Of a stretch of DNA of 25,985 nt, positions 14,047-21,588 are shown one piece after another. The DNA is from JBOHPP01 sp050731755. GTDB taxonomy: Bacteria > Methylomirabilota > Methylomirabilia > Rokubacteriales > CSP1-6. Under the pieces are notes generated by a model. The model was given only the letters and a program-made list of their open reading frames with translations, did no database searches and was not told the origin of the DNA. The DNA lies in assembly GCA_050731755.1 (NCBI GenBank), contig JBOHPP010000030.1:1-25985 (forward strand). Direction: 5' to 3'. The translations under genes were made by a program, and so were the position numbers. Within the stretch, counting starts at the first letter, position 1, and each line of letters begins with the position of its first letter.

Positions 14047-15237
14047 ATGGGGGGCACGATCGATCGGCGGCAACTTTTGCGGTGTGTCGGCTACGGACTG
14101 GGAGCCGCCGCCGGCGCGTCCGTGCTCGGCTTCCCCAGCGTGCTGCGGGCGGCGAAGCACCCCGTCAAGATGGGCATCTTGACGTCGTTGACCGGGGTGC
14201 ACGCCATCTTCGGCGAAACCATGCTCCACTGTGCACAGTACGCGCACAAGGAGATCACCGAGAAGGGCGGGATCGGCGGCCGGAAGCTCGAGCTGGCGAT
14301 CGAGGACGATGAAAGCGATCCCAAGGTCGGCATCGAAAAGTCACGCAAGCTCATCAAGCGGGACAAGGTTGATGTGATCGTGGGCACGATCTCGAGCGCG
14401 ATGCGGAATGCCGTGGGGACGGTCACCACCAAAGAGAAGACGGTCTTCGTCTACCCGACCTACTACGAGGGGGGGTATTGCCACGAGGGCGTCTTCATCA
14501 CCGGGGCGATCCCCAACCAGCAGGTGGAGCGCTTCGTGCCGTGGGTCATGGAAAACGTGGGCAAGACCTTCTACATCGCCGGCTCGGATTACATCTGGCC
14601 GAAGGAAACGGCCAAGGTGGTCCGCGCCATCGTGGAGAAGCGCGGCGGGAGCGTGCTGGGCGAGGAGTATTTCCCCTGGAACACGGCCGACTTCAGCTCG
14701 CTCGTGAACCGGATCGCGAGCTCCAAGCCGGCCGTGATGTACAGTCTCTTGATCGGCAGCGACAGTGTCACCTTCCTCAAGCAATTCCACAATTTCGGCC
14801 TGAAGAAGACGACCCGCATCTGCACCTCCGGCGTGGCCGAGAAAGAGGCGGCCGGCCTCGGGGAGGCCGGCGTCGGACTCGTCTCCTCCCAGTCGTACTT
14901 TATGAGCATCGAGACGGCGCGAAACAAGCAGTTCGTCGACGGCTTTCGCCGCATGTTTCCGACCGAGAAACTCGTCGACAGCATCGCGGAGGGGATGTAC
15001 AACGGGGTTCACGTCGCGGCGCTGGCGATCGCCAAGGCCGGCAGCAGCGACTGGAAGACGCTGAATACGGCCTTTCCGGGGATTAAGTTCAACGCGCCCC
15101 AGGGCGAGATTTGGATGGCGGAGAACCGCCACGCTGCGTTGAACTCCATCATCGCGGAGTGCGCGAACGAAAAGGGCGAGTTCCGCATCATCAAGAACTT
15201 CGGGGTGACGCCGCCCCAGGTCACCTGTTTCCAGTAG
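14047..15237 (+). CDS. urtA: Amide/urea-type ABC transporter solute-binding protein (UrtA/AmiC-like)
   Basis: This 396-residue protein has a Tat-like signal: DRRQLLR at 6-12, a hydrophobic stretch at about 13-33, and probable cleavage near LRAA. The mature part follows the UrtA/AmiC/FmdD pattern: VKMGILTSLTG at 40-50, an AIFGETML segment, EKGGIGGRKLELAIED, YPTYYEGGY, GAIPNQQVERFVPW, IAGSDYIWPKET and GEEYFPWNTADFSS. These match the urea or short-chain amide binding branch of family 5 periplasmic proteins rather than the Leu/Ile/Val branch. It would bind the amide in the periplasm. AAGGAGGTG sits just before ATG 14047. Export of a folded protein by Tat would be unusual for this family and should be tested. 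The ligand may be urea, formamide, acetamide or a larger amide matched to the amidase of the operon. Confidence 0.87.
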   Translation: MGGTIDRRQLLRCVGYGLGAAAGASVLGFPSVLRAAKHPVKMGILTSLTGVHAIFGETMLHCAQYAHKEITEKGGIGGRKLELAIEDDESDPKVGIEKSRKLIKRDKVDVIVGTISSAMRNAVGTVTTKEKTVFVYPTYYEGGYCHEGVFITGAIPNQQVERFVPWVMENVGKTFYIAGSDYIWPKETAKVVRAIVEKRGGSVLGEEYFPWNTADFSSLVNRIASSKPAVMYSLLIGSDSVTFLKQFHNFGLKKTTRICTSGVAEKEAAGLGEAGVGLVSSQSYFMSIETARNKQFVDGFRRMFPTEKLVDSIAEGMYNGVHVAALAIAKAGSSDWKTLNTAFPGIKFNAPQGEIWMAENRHAALNSIIAECANEKGEFRIIKNFGVTPPQVTCFQ

Positions 15238-15245
15238 TCGCGTCT

Positions 15246-15278
15246 GCGCCAGCGGGAGGACATTCCTCCCGCTGGCGC
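15246..15278 (+). terminator. Perfect 14-bp hairpin between urtA and urtB
   Basis: GCGCCAGCGGGAGG (15246-15259) pairs without mismatch with CCTCCCGCTGGCGC (15265-15278) around the loop ACATT. It starts 8 bases after the urtA stop and ends 12 bases before urtB. No T-run follows. This fits a partial attenuator or an mRNA-protecting stem that raises binding-protein yield over permease, as is known for other binding-protein operons. The right arm lies next to the urtB ribosome site (GAGGGG), so it may also affect urtB translation. Confidence 0.8.
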
Positions 15279-15290
15279 CGAGGGGCGAAT

Positions 15291-16148
15291 GTGCTCGAGC
15301 TCGAATCCCTGCTCACGCAGTTCCTGAACGGCGCGACGCTCGTGAGCGTCCTGATTCTGATCTCGATGGGCTTGGCCATCATCTTCGGGGTGATGGGTGT
15401 CATCAACCTGGCCCACGGCGAGTTCTTCATCCTCGGCGCCTACACCGTGATCGGCGCCAGCGTGCTCGGCCTGAATCCTTGGGTGGGGATCGCCCTGGCC
15501 CCGGTCATCGTCGGCCTCTTCGGCGGCCTGGTGGAGCTGGGCATCGTTCGCTTTCTCTACAAACGCCCCCTGGAGACGTTGCTGGCGACCTGGGGCCTCA
15601 GCATCGTGATGCGGCAACTCGTCCGCATCGTGTTCGGCGTCGGCTACCGGGCTTCCCCGCATCCCCTGCTGGGCGACATGACCGTTCTCGGGTTCTCGTA
15701 CCCGCTCTACCGGATCTTCTTGATGAGCGCGTGCCTGGTGGTCATCCTGGTCACGTTCTATGTCTTCCACCGCACCGACCTGGGACTGAAGATTCGCGCC
15801 ATCACGCAAGACGTCGAGATGGCGTCGGCCCTGGCCATCAACCCGCCTCGGGTCTACCTCGCGACTTTCGTCTTCGGGTCGGCCCTCGCGGGCCTGGCCG
15901 GGGCGTTGATGACGCCTGAGATCACGATCTCCCCCGAAGCGGGGCTGAACTTCCTGGCCCGATCGTTCTTCGTCGTCATCCTGGGCGGGATTGGGCGGCT
16001 GGTCGGCGTCCTGGGTGGGGCAGCCGTCGTCGGGGAGCTCGAGACGTTCCTCTCGTACTTCATCTCGGCCATCACCGCCCAGGCCATCGTCCTCGGAATC
16101 GCGATCGTCATCATTCGATACCGGCCCCGGGGGCTCTTCGGCGGATGA
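15291..16148 (+). CDS. urtB: Branched-chain/urea-type ABC transporter permease (UrtB/LivH family)
   Basis: This 285-residue inner-membrane permease has the LivH-type sequence GVMGVINLAHGEFFILGAY at 33-51 and about eight hydrophobic segments. The EAA-like cytoplasmic loop is around 165-190 (KIRAITQDVEMASALAINPP), and the last segment ends YRPRGLFGG, a family hallmark. The start is taken as GTG 15291 with GAGGGG about 5 bases upstream; upstream in-frame codons fall inside the urtA gene and the hairpin. Its stop overlaps the start of the next permease (ATGA at 16145-16148), so the two subunits are translationally coupled. It forms the channel with UrtC. Confidence 0.88.
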   Translation: MLELESLLTQFLNGATLVSVLILISMGLAIIFGVMGVINLAHGEFFILGAYTVIGASVLGLNPWVGIALAPVIVGLFGGLVELGIVRFLYKRPLETLLATWGLSIVMRQLVRIVFGVGYRASPHPLLGDMTVLGFSYPLYRIFLMSACLVVILVTFYVFHRTDLGLKIRAITQDVEMASALAINPPRVYLATFVFGSALAGLAGALMTPEITISPEAGLNFLARSFFVVILGGIGRLVGVLGGAAVVGELETFLSYFISAITAQAIVLGIAIVIIRYRPRGLFGG

Positions 16149-17152
16149 GACGCCTCCGGAACGGCGTGACGGCGGTGACCGGCACCGTGGTCGTGCTGGG
16201 GATCCCCATCCTGGCGGGCGACTACTACACCGAGCTCATCAGCCAGGCGCTGATCTTCGGCATCTTTGCGTTGAGCCTGGACCTGATGTGGGGGTACGCG
16301 GGAGTGCTGAACTTCGGGCATGCGGCCTCCTTCGGGCTCGGTGGCTATCTGGTCGCGCTGCTGGCCCGAGAGGGGCGCGCGGTCGATCTGACCTATTTCG
16401 GCTATGGGCTGGCGGTGCTGGCGCCCGTGGTGCTCGCCGCCGGGCTCGGGTATTTCCTCTTCTACAGCCACGTCACCGGGGTGTACTTCACGATCATCAC
16501 GCTCGTCGTTACGATGATTTTCCAGTTGATCGTCAGCGACTGGTACTGGGTCGGGGGGATGAACGGGATCCTCGGAGTGCCCGGTTTCGCCGTCACCCTC
16601 CCGCCGTTTCTGAGCTGGACGCTCGACAGCGAGCTGGAAGTCTACTACTTGCTCGTCGTTGTCTCCGTCGCCTGCTACCTCATCTGCCGGTACATCGTCC
16701 GGTCCCCGTTCGGGCTCGTCGTGTCGGCGATCAAAGACAATGAAGAGCGGACCGAGTTCTTCGGATACGACACGGCCTACCTGAAGACGATCATGTTCAT
16801 GATATCCGCGGGCCTGGCCGGCTTCAGCGGCGCTCTCTACGCTCATTTCTCCGGCTTCGTGTCTCCGCCGCTGTTTGGGCTGATCTTTTCCACGGACGTG
16901 ATCGTCTGGGTGGCCGTAGGCGGGCGGGGCACGCTGATGGGCGCCTTCGTCGGAGCGCTGGTCGTGAACCTGCTGAAGGCCATCATCAGCGATTTCGTCG
17001 AGGTGCTGTGGCTGCTGATCGTCGGGGTTTTTTTCATCGTCACCGTATTCTTTTTCCCGGAGGGAATCGTCGGCACGCTTCGCCGAGTCACTTGGTGGAC
17101 AGCGGCGGCCGTGGTTCCGCGCGAGGCACCCATGCGAGAAGGGGGAGTGTAG
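16145..17152 (+). CDS. urtC: Branched-chain/urea-type ABC transporter permease (UrtC/LivM family)
   Basis: This 335-residue inner-membrane permease has the LivM hallmark LDLMWGYAGVLNFGHAASFG at 45-64, GVYFTIITL and WVGGMNGI in the middle, the EAA-like loop SAIKDNEERTEFFGYDTAYLK at about 196-216, and the late VAVGGRGTLMGAFVGA segment. The C-terminus is a basic, cytoplasmic tail. It starts within the urtB stop (ATGA) and ends 2 bases before the amidase ATG, so transporter and amidase are surely one transcript. The amino-acid version LivM cannot be excluded from this gene alone; the UrtA- and UrtD-like neighbours favour an amide or urea substrate. Confidence 0.88.
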   Translation: MRRLRNGVTAVTGTVVVLGIPILAGDYYTELISQALIFGIFALSLDLMWGYAGVLNFGHAASFGLGGYLVALLAREGRAVDLTYFGYGLAVLAPVVLAAGLGYFLFYSHVTGVYFTIITLVVTMIFQLIVSDWYWVGGMNGILGVPGFAVTLPPFLSWTLDSELEVYYLLVVVSVACYLICRYIVRSPFGLVVSAIKDNEERTEFFGYDTAYLKTIMFMISAGLAGFSGALYAHFSGFVSPPLFGLIFSTDVIVWVAVGGRGTLMGAFVGALVVNLLKAIISDFVEVLWLLIVGVFFIVTVFFFPEGIVGTLRRVTWWTAAAVVPREAPMREGGV

Positions 17153-17154
17153 CC

Positions 17155-18666
17155 ATGCACATCCGAAAGCCATCCATCGACGAGTTGCGACGGATCGCCG
17201 AGGTCCACCACATGAAGCTGGGGGACGAGGCCCTCGCCGCTTACCGCAACCTCATGGACGAAGCGCTCGTTTCGTACCGACGGGTGGACGAGTTTGCGGA
17301 ACCGAAGCTTCCCGTCAAGTACCCACGGACCCCGGGATATCGTCCAGCCCCCGAGGAGAATCCGCTGAACGCGTGGTACTGGCGGTGCTCGATCAAGGGC
17401 GCGCCGTCGGGGAGGCTCGCCGGGACGAAGGTCGTCATCAAGGACAACGTGTGCGTCGCCGGGATCCCGATGATGAACGGGACCGCCGTCCTGGAGGGGT
17501 ACGTGCCCGACGTCGACGCGACGATCGTCACCCGTATCCTGGACGCCGGTGGTGAGATCGTCGGCAAGGCGGTCTGTGAGAGCCTGTGTCTTTCCTGCAG
17601 CAGCCATACCGCCGACACGGGCCCTACGCACAACCCGCACAAGCGTGGGTATTCGGCGGGCGGATCTTCGAGCGGGTCGGCCGCCCTACTGGCTGCCGGA
17701 GAAGTAGACATGGCGATCGGCGGCGACCAGGGGGGCTCGATTCGCATGCCCGCCTCGTTCTGCGGCGTGTTCGGCCTGAAGCCGACCTATGGCCTTGTTC
17801 CGTACACGGGGATTTTTCCCATCGAGCTGACCCTGGACCACACGGGGCCCATGGCGCGGACCGCCGAGGACTGCGCCCGACTCCTGGAGGTGATCGCGGG
17901 GCCCGACGGGCTCGATCCTCGGCAGCCGGCAACCCTGAAAGCCGAGCCCTACACCGAACGCCTCACGGGCGACGCTAGAGGGCTACGCGTCGGCGTCGTG
18001 CGAGAGGGATTCGGGTGGCCGGGGCTGTCCGAGGCCGATGTCGACGCGGGGGTGCGTGATGCCGCCCAGCGCTTCGCGAAGGTCGGGGCCACCGTGAAGG
18101 AAATCTCGATCCCCCTCCACCGTGATGCCGTTCACATCTGGCGACCCATCGCGATCGAGGGCACGGTGATGCTCATGATCCGCGGCAACGGCATGGGCAC
18201 GAACTGGAAGGGCTATTACAACACGAGCCTCCTCGATGCGTTCGCGCGGGGGCGCCAGGCGCGAGCGACCGAGCTGTCGGAGAGCACAAAGCTGACGGTG
18301 CTGTTGGGGCAGTTCATGCAGGACTACTACCACGGGCGGTACTACGCGAAGGCGCAGAACCTCGCCCGGACGCTGAAGGCCGCGTACGATGCGGCCCTGG
18401 GCGAGTGTGACGTGCTGGCGATGCCGACGACGCCGATGAAGGCCACGCCGCTGCCACCCGCCGATGCACCCCGCGAGGAGATCATACGGCGCGCGCTGGA
18501 GGTCCTGGTGAACACCGCGCCCTTCGACGTCACCGGTCATCCCGCCATCAACCTGCCGTGCGGGATGTCCGATGGGCTGCCCATCGGGATGATGGTGATC
18601 GGCCGGAGTTGGGAGGACGCCACGGTGCTGCGGGCCGCCCACGCGTTCGAGCCGGTCACGCGTTAG
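17155..18666 (+). CDS. Amidase-signature family amidase, Rhodococcus enantioselective-amidase type
   Basis: This 503-residue amidase-signature enzyme has the Ser-cisSer-Lys triad visible: K96 in VIKDNV, S171 (AGGSSSGSAAL, cis-Ser) and S195 in GGDQGGSIRMPASF. From memory these are the same residue numbers as in the Rhodococcus amidase that accompanies nitrile hydratase. The helical N-terminal domain (RPS-like start, ENPLNAWYW at 68-76) and the C-terminal NTAPFDVTGHPAINLPCG also fit that branch. It would hydrolyse a carboxamide to acid and ammonia in the cytoplasm. ATG 17155 follows the urtC stop by 2 bases and has AAGGGGGAG upstream; the longer frame from 17008 overlaps urtC. No nitrile hydratase is encoded in the window; the partner here is the amide/urea-type importer. 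Allophanate hydrolase is unlikely because the extra C-terminal domain is absent. Confidence 0.93.
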   Translation: MHIRKPSIDELRRIAEVHHMKLGDEALAAYRNLMDEALVSYRRVDEFAEPKLPVKYPRTPGYRPAPEENPLNAWYWRCSIKGAPSGRLAGTKVVIKDNVCVAGIPMMNGTAVLEGYVPDVDATIVTRILDAGGEIVGKAVCESLCLSCSSHTADTGPTHNPHKRGYSAGGSSSGSAALLAAGEVDMAIGGDQGGSIRMPASFCGVFGLKPTYGLVPYTGIFPIELTLDHTGPMARTAEDCARLLEVIAGPDGLDPRQPATLKAEPYTERLTGDARGLRVGVVREGFGWPGLSEADVDAGVRDAAQRFAKVGATVKEISIPLHRDAVHIWRPIAIEGTVMLMIRGNGMGTNWKGYYNTSLLDAFARGRQARATELSESTKLTVLLGQFMQDYYHGRYYAKAQNLARTLKAAYDAALGECDVLAMPTTPMKATPLPPADAPREEIIRRALEVLVNTAPFDVTGHPAINLPCGMSDGLPIGMMVIGRSWEDATVLRAAHAFEPVTR

Positions 18667-18699
18667 CTGCAGGAGCCCGGGCGGGGCGCAGTAGCGATG

Positions 18700-19179
18700 C
18701 TAGCCGAAGTACTTTCGAATCAGCTCCTCCTGCCCTCGCGTCTCCACCGCGCCCGGGACCAGCCCGCGGATCCACGCGATCGCCTCGTCGCCCGATAGCC
18801 CTAGCACCTCGCGGGCCAGGCACGCGGCGAACATCCCCGTTCGGCCCTTGCCGGCGTGGCAGTGGATGGCGACGTGGCGGCCGGCGCGGAGGGTGTCCAG
18901 GACCCGGCGGACGTAGGGCTGGATCGGCTCGCCGTTGCCGGCGGTGAAGTCGCGGATCGGCAGGTGGATCACTTCCAGGCCTTCGCGGCGATAGACATCT
19001 ATCAGGTCGCCGCGGGCGGCGCTCAAGCACTCCGACCGTTCGGCCAGGATGACGACCAGCGAGACGTCATTCAGCTGGAAGTGGTCCAGCAGCAGACCGG
19101 CACGGTCGTACTCGCTGAAGGGCATGGCGCAGCGGTAGAGCCGGCCGGGGAGGTGCAGCGGCAACTCGGTGAGCGCCAT
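18700..19179 (-). CDS. Cysteine-based protein tyrosine/dual-specificity phosphatase
   Basis: This 159-residue cytoplasmic protein has the CX5R phosphatase loop HCHAGKGRTG with nucleophile C107 and R113. A candidate general acid is D77 (LPIRDF), at the usual distance of about 30 residues. The length suits a compact dual-specificity or archaeal/bacterial PTP-like fold. It could act on phosphotyrosine or phosphoserine proteins, or on phosphoinositide-like small molecules; the sequence does not decide. It is convergent with the amidase gene (33-base gap) and divergent from pruA (62-base gap), so it is a single-gene unit. The start ATG 19179 has only a weak ribosome site. Confidence 0.88.
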   Translation of the reverse strand: MALTELPLHLPGRLYRCAMPFSEYDRAGLLLDHFQLNDVSLVVILAERSECLSAARGDLIDVYRREGLEVIHLPIRDFTAGNGEPIQPYVRRVLDTLRAGRHVAIHCHAGKGRTGMFAACLAREVLGLSGDEAIAWIRGLVPGAVETRGQEELIRKYFG

Positions 19180-19213
19180 GCCTCAATCTTCTCGCACGTC
19201 GCAACCCCGGGCG

Positions 19214-19219
19214 TAGAAT
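19214..19219 (+). promoter_or_regulatory. Possible -10 element for pruA
   Basis: TAGAAT, 5 of 6 to the -10 consensus, lies 8 bases before the GAGGAGG ribosome site of the dehydrogenase gene. The best -35 candidate 17 bases upstream (CTCGCA) is poor. The implied leader is very short. Confidence 0.3.
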
Positions 19220-19241
19220 CAAACGCGAGGAGGTGCCGGTC

Positions 19242-20876
19242 ATGGCGAACGCGCTGTTCAGCGTCCCCACTCCCAGGAACGAGCCCAACCTCACCTACGC
19301 GCCCGGCACGCCGGAGCGGGCGGCGCTCAAGGCTCAGCTTCAGAAGATGGCGAGCGAGGTCATCGAGATCGCCCCGCGGATCGGCGGCAAGGCGGTCAAG
19401 ACCGGCAAGGTCGCCGAGGCCACGATGCCCCACGACCACCGCCACGTGCTGGCCACCTGGCACAAGGCCGGGGCGCGAGAGGTCGGGCAGGCGATCGAGG
19501 CGGCCCACGCGGGTTACCGGACGTGGTCGCGGATGACCTGGGAAGATCGTGCGGCGATCTTCCTCAAGGCGGCCGACCTGCTGGCCGGTCCCTGGCGGCA
19601 GGTGCTCAACGCGGCGACGATGCTCGGGCAGTCGAAGACCGCCCACCAGGCGGAGATCGACTCGGCTTGCGAGCTGATCGATTTCTGGCGCTTCAACGTC
19701 CACTTCGTCGAGGAGATCTACCGGCAGCAGCCGCTCTCGGCGCCGGGCGTGTGGAACCGGCTCGAGCACCGGCCGCTGGAGGGGTTCGTCTTCGCGGTGA
19801 CGCCGTTCAACTTCACGGCGATCGGCGGCAACCTGCCGACGGCGCCCGCCATCATGGGCAACACGGTCGTCTGGAAGCCGGCCTCCTCGGCCATCGTCTC
19901 GGCGCACTACATCATGGAGCTGCTGGAGGCTGCGGGGCTGCCGCCCGGCGTCATCAATATGGTGCTGGGCGCCGGCGCCGAGGTCGGTGACCCGGCGCTC
20001 GGCTCGCCCGATCTGGCCGGCATCCACTTCACGGGCTCGACGGGGACCTTCCAGGCGATGTGGGAGACGGTCGGCCGCAACGTCCGCCGATATCGCTCCT
20101 ACCCTCGAATCGTCGGGGAGACGGGCGGCAAGGACTTCGTCTTCGCCCATCCCTCGGCCGATGTCGCGGCGCTGGCCACGGCGCTCACGCGCGGCGCCTT
20201 CGAGTACCAGGGGCAGAAGTGCTCGGCGGCCTCGCGCGCGTTCGTCCCGGCCTCGCTGTGGCCGCCGGTGGAGAAGATCCTGCGCGAGCAGGTGAGCCAG
20301 ATCAAGATGGGCGACGTCCGCGACTTCACCAACTTCATGGGCGCGGTCATCGACCGCACCGCATTCTCCAACATCAAGGGCTACCTCGACTGGGCCCGCC
20401 AGTCGCCGGACTGCGAGATCCTGGTGGGCGGCGGCGCGGACGACGGCAAGGGCTGGTTCATCGAGCCGACGGTGATCCTCGCCAAGAAGCCCGCGGTCAA
20501 GGTGATGGTCGAGGAGATCTTCGGGCCGGTGCTGACGGTGTGGGTCTACCAGGACCGGGAGGTGGACGAGGCGCTGGGGATCTGCGATCGCGGCTCACCC
20601 TACGCGCTGACCGGCGCCGTCTTCGCGCGCGACCGTTCAGAGATTGCTCGCATGACCGAGGTGCTCACGCACGCAGCCGGCAACTTCTATATCAACGACA
20701 AGCCGACGGGCGCCGTCGTGGGCCAGCAGCCCTTCGGCGGCGCGCGGGCCTCGGGCACCAACGACAAGGCGGGCAGCGTGCTGAACCTGCTGCGCTGGGT
20801 GAGCCCGCGGGCGATCAAAGAGACGTTCGTCCCGCCGACGGACTTCCGCTACCCGTACATGCAGCCGGGGGAGTAG
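19242..20876 (+). CDS. pruA: L-glutamate gamma-semialdehyde (1-pyrroline-5-carboxylate) dehydrogenase
   Basis: This 544-residue aldehyde dehydrogenase oxidises glutamate semialdehyde to glutamate with NAD, the last step of proline (and ornithine) breakdown. The N-terminus (ANALFSVPTPRNEPNL), the length and segments such as FWRFNVHFVEEIY match the long P5CDH type found in eukaryotes and some bacteria rather than the roughly 515-residue type. Catalytic residues are C327 (YQGQKCSAASR), E293 (VGETGGKDF) and N190 (PFNFTAIGGN); the cofactor loop FTGSTGTF is at 263-270. ATG 19242 is chosen because GAGGAGG ends 8 bases before it; the GTG at 19233 overlaps that site. It is not fused to proline dehydrogenase, and no putA-like gene is in the window. 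Confidence 0.95.
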   Translation: MANALFSVPTPRNEPNLTYAPGTPERAALKAQLQKMASEVIEIAPRIGGKAVKTGKVAEATMPHDHRHVLATWHKAGAREVGQAIEAAHAGYRTWSRMTWEDRAAIFLKAADLLAGPWRQVLNAATMLGQSKTAHQAEIDSACELIDFWRFNVHFVEEIYRQQPLSAPGVWNRLEHRPLEGFVFAVTPFNFTAIGGNLPTAPAIMGNTVVWKPASSAIVSAHYIMELLEAAGLPPGVINMVLGAGAEVGDPALGSPDLAGIHFTGSTGTFQAMWETVGRNVRRYRSYPRIVGETGGKDFVFAHPSADVAALATALTRGAFEYQGQKCSAASRAFVPASLWPPVEKILREQVSQIKMGDVRDFTNFMGAVIDRTAFSNIKGYLDWARQSPDCEILVGGGADDGKGWFIEPTVILAKKPAVKVMVEEIFGPVLTVWVYQDREVDEALGICDRGSPYALTGAVFARDRSEIARMTEVLTHAAGNFYINDKPTGAVVGQQPFGGARASGTNDKAGSVLNLLRWVSPRAIKETFVPPTDFRYPYMQPGE

Positions 20877-20929
20877 GGGGGCTACTTGAGGCATTGTCTC
20901 GTCACCACACGGGTTGCTAGGACCGTCTT

Positions 20930-21157
20930 GTGGAGCCCAAGCCACCGACGGACTATGTCATTGGGCCGCATGCGGTGTTCGAAATGGCGCGGCGAGGCCT
21001 CGACGCAGCGAGAAGCGACACGCTGACTGTGATTTTGCGGGAGGACGCGGCCGTCGCCGAGAGCGACGAGGAGCGTCACCGATGCCAGCAGAGTCGAATT
21101 TCAGACGATCCACTGACTCCTTCGAGCCGGGGGGTAGTCCTCCGGAATCGCCGCTAG
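20930..21157 (+). pseudogene. Possible decayed DUF4258-like protein
   Basis: A 75-codon frame from GTG 20930 starts with YVIGPHAVFEMARRGLD, which resembles the HA-x-x-x-M-x-x-RG core of DUF4258 proteins (often near toxin-antitoxin loci), and later has HRCQQSRISDD, like their QSRI motif. The usual following strand (YLVRV) and the tyrosine/threonine-rich end are absent, the middle is unlike the family, and the frame runs into the end of an antisense gene. I read it as a degraded fragment. No antitoxin-like partner is visible. It could also be a chance frame. Confidence 0.3.
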
Positions 21158-21459
21158 CTCCGGGAGCCCTGACGGATCTCGGCGATCTTGCGGTCGCGCT
21201 CGGCGGCCAAGCGCTCGCGATCGCGGGCCAGCTCCTCACCGACCTTCGCGACCTCCTCGTGGCTCTTCGCCTGACGCAGGGCGTGTTGGTGGAGGATCTC
21301 GCGCTCGGCCAGCTTCGCTTCGTAGACCTTGCGTACCTCGGCGATCGCCGCCTTATCCTTGTCGGCCAGTGGGCGCTCCTCGGCGCCCGCCTCCGAGTCC
21401 TTCCGGCGGAGCCGCTCCATGGCCAGCTCGAAGGCGGTCTTGGGGGCGTCATCCGACAT
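21154..21459 (-). CDS. Small charged coiled-coil protein, unknown function
   Basis: This 101-residue protein (MSDDAPKTAFELAMERLRRK start) is very rich in Glu, Lys, Arg and Ala. From about residue 35 to the end it has heptad-like hydrophobic spacing, so it is probably one long helix or coiled coil. I do not recognise a named family. It has no signal peptide or membrane segment. The longer frame to 22698 is antisense to the LLM oxidoreductase and is not used; ATG 21459 is the start that leaves the intergenic region free, though no ribosome site is clear. It is divergent from the LLM gene. The regular third-position GC pattern supports a real gene. Confidence 0.65.
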   Translation of the reverse strand: MSDDAPKTAFELAMERLRRKDSEAGAEERPLADKDKAAIAEVRKVYEAKLAEREILHQHALRQAKSHEEVAKVGEELARDRERLAAERDRKIAEIRQGSRS

Positions 21460-21588
21460 GGCGCCGACAGTGTACCTCGATCGGTGCTGGTTCGTCGCCG
21501 CAGGCCCTCGCCCTCGCGCCTGCCGCATGGTACATAGAGTGCCTCGCGGGTCGCTGGCCCGCGCCGACGGAGGAGGACAGGGCCGGCC

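Noticed and set aside
15854..17173. 439-codon minus-strand open frame
   Set aside because: It is antisense to the two urea-type permeases, with a charged low-complexity translation and no recognisable family.
17155..18666. Allophanate hydrolase or GatA
   Set aside because: Triad spacing, 503-residue length and N- and C-terminal segments fit the Rhodococcus-type amidase; no urea carboxylase, GatB or GatC is nearby.
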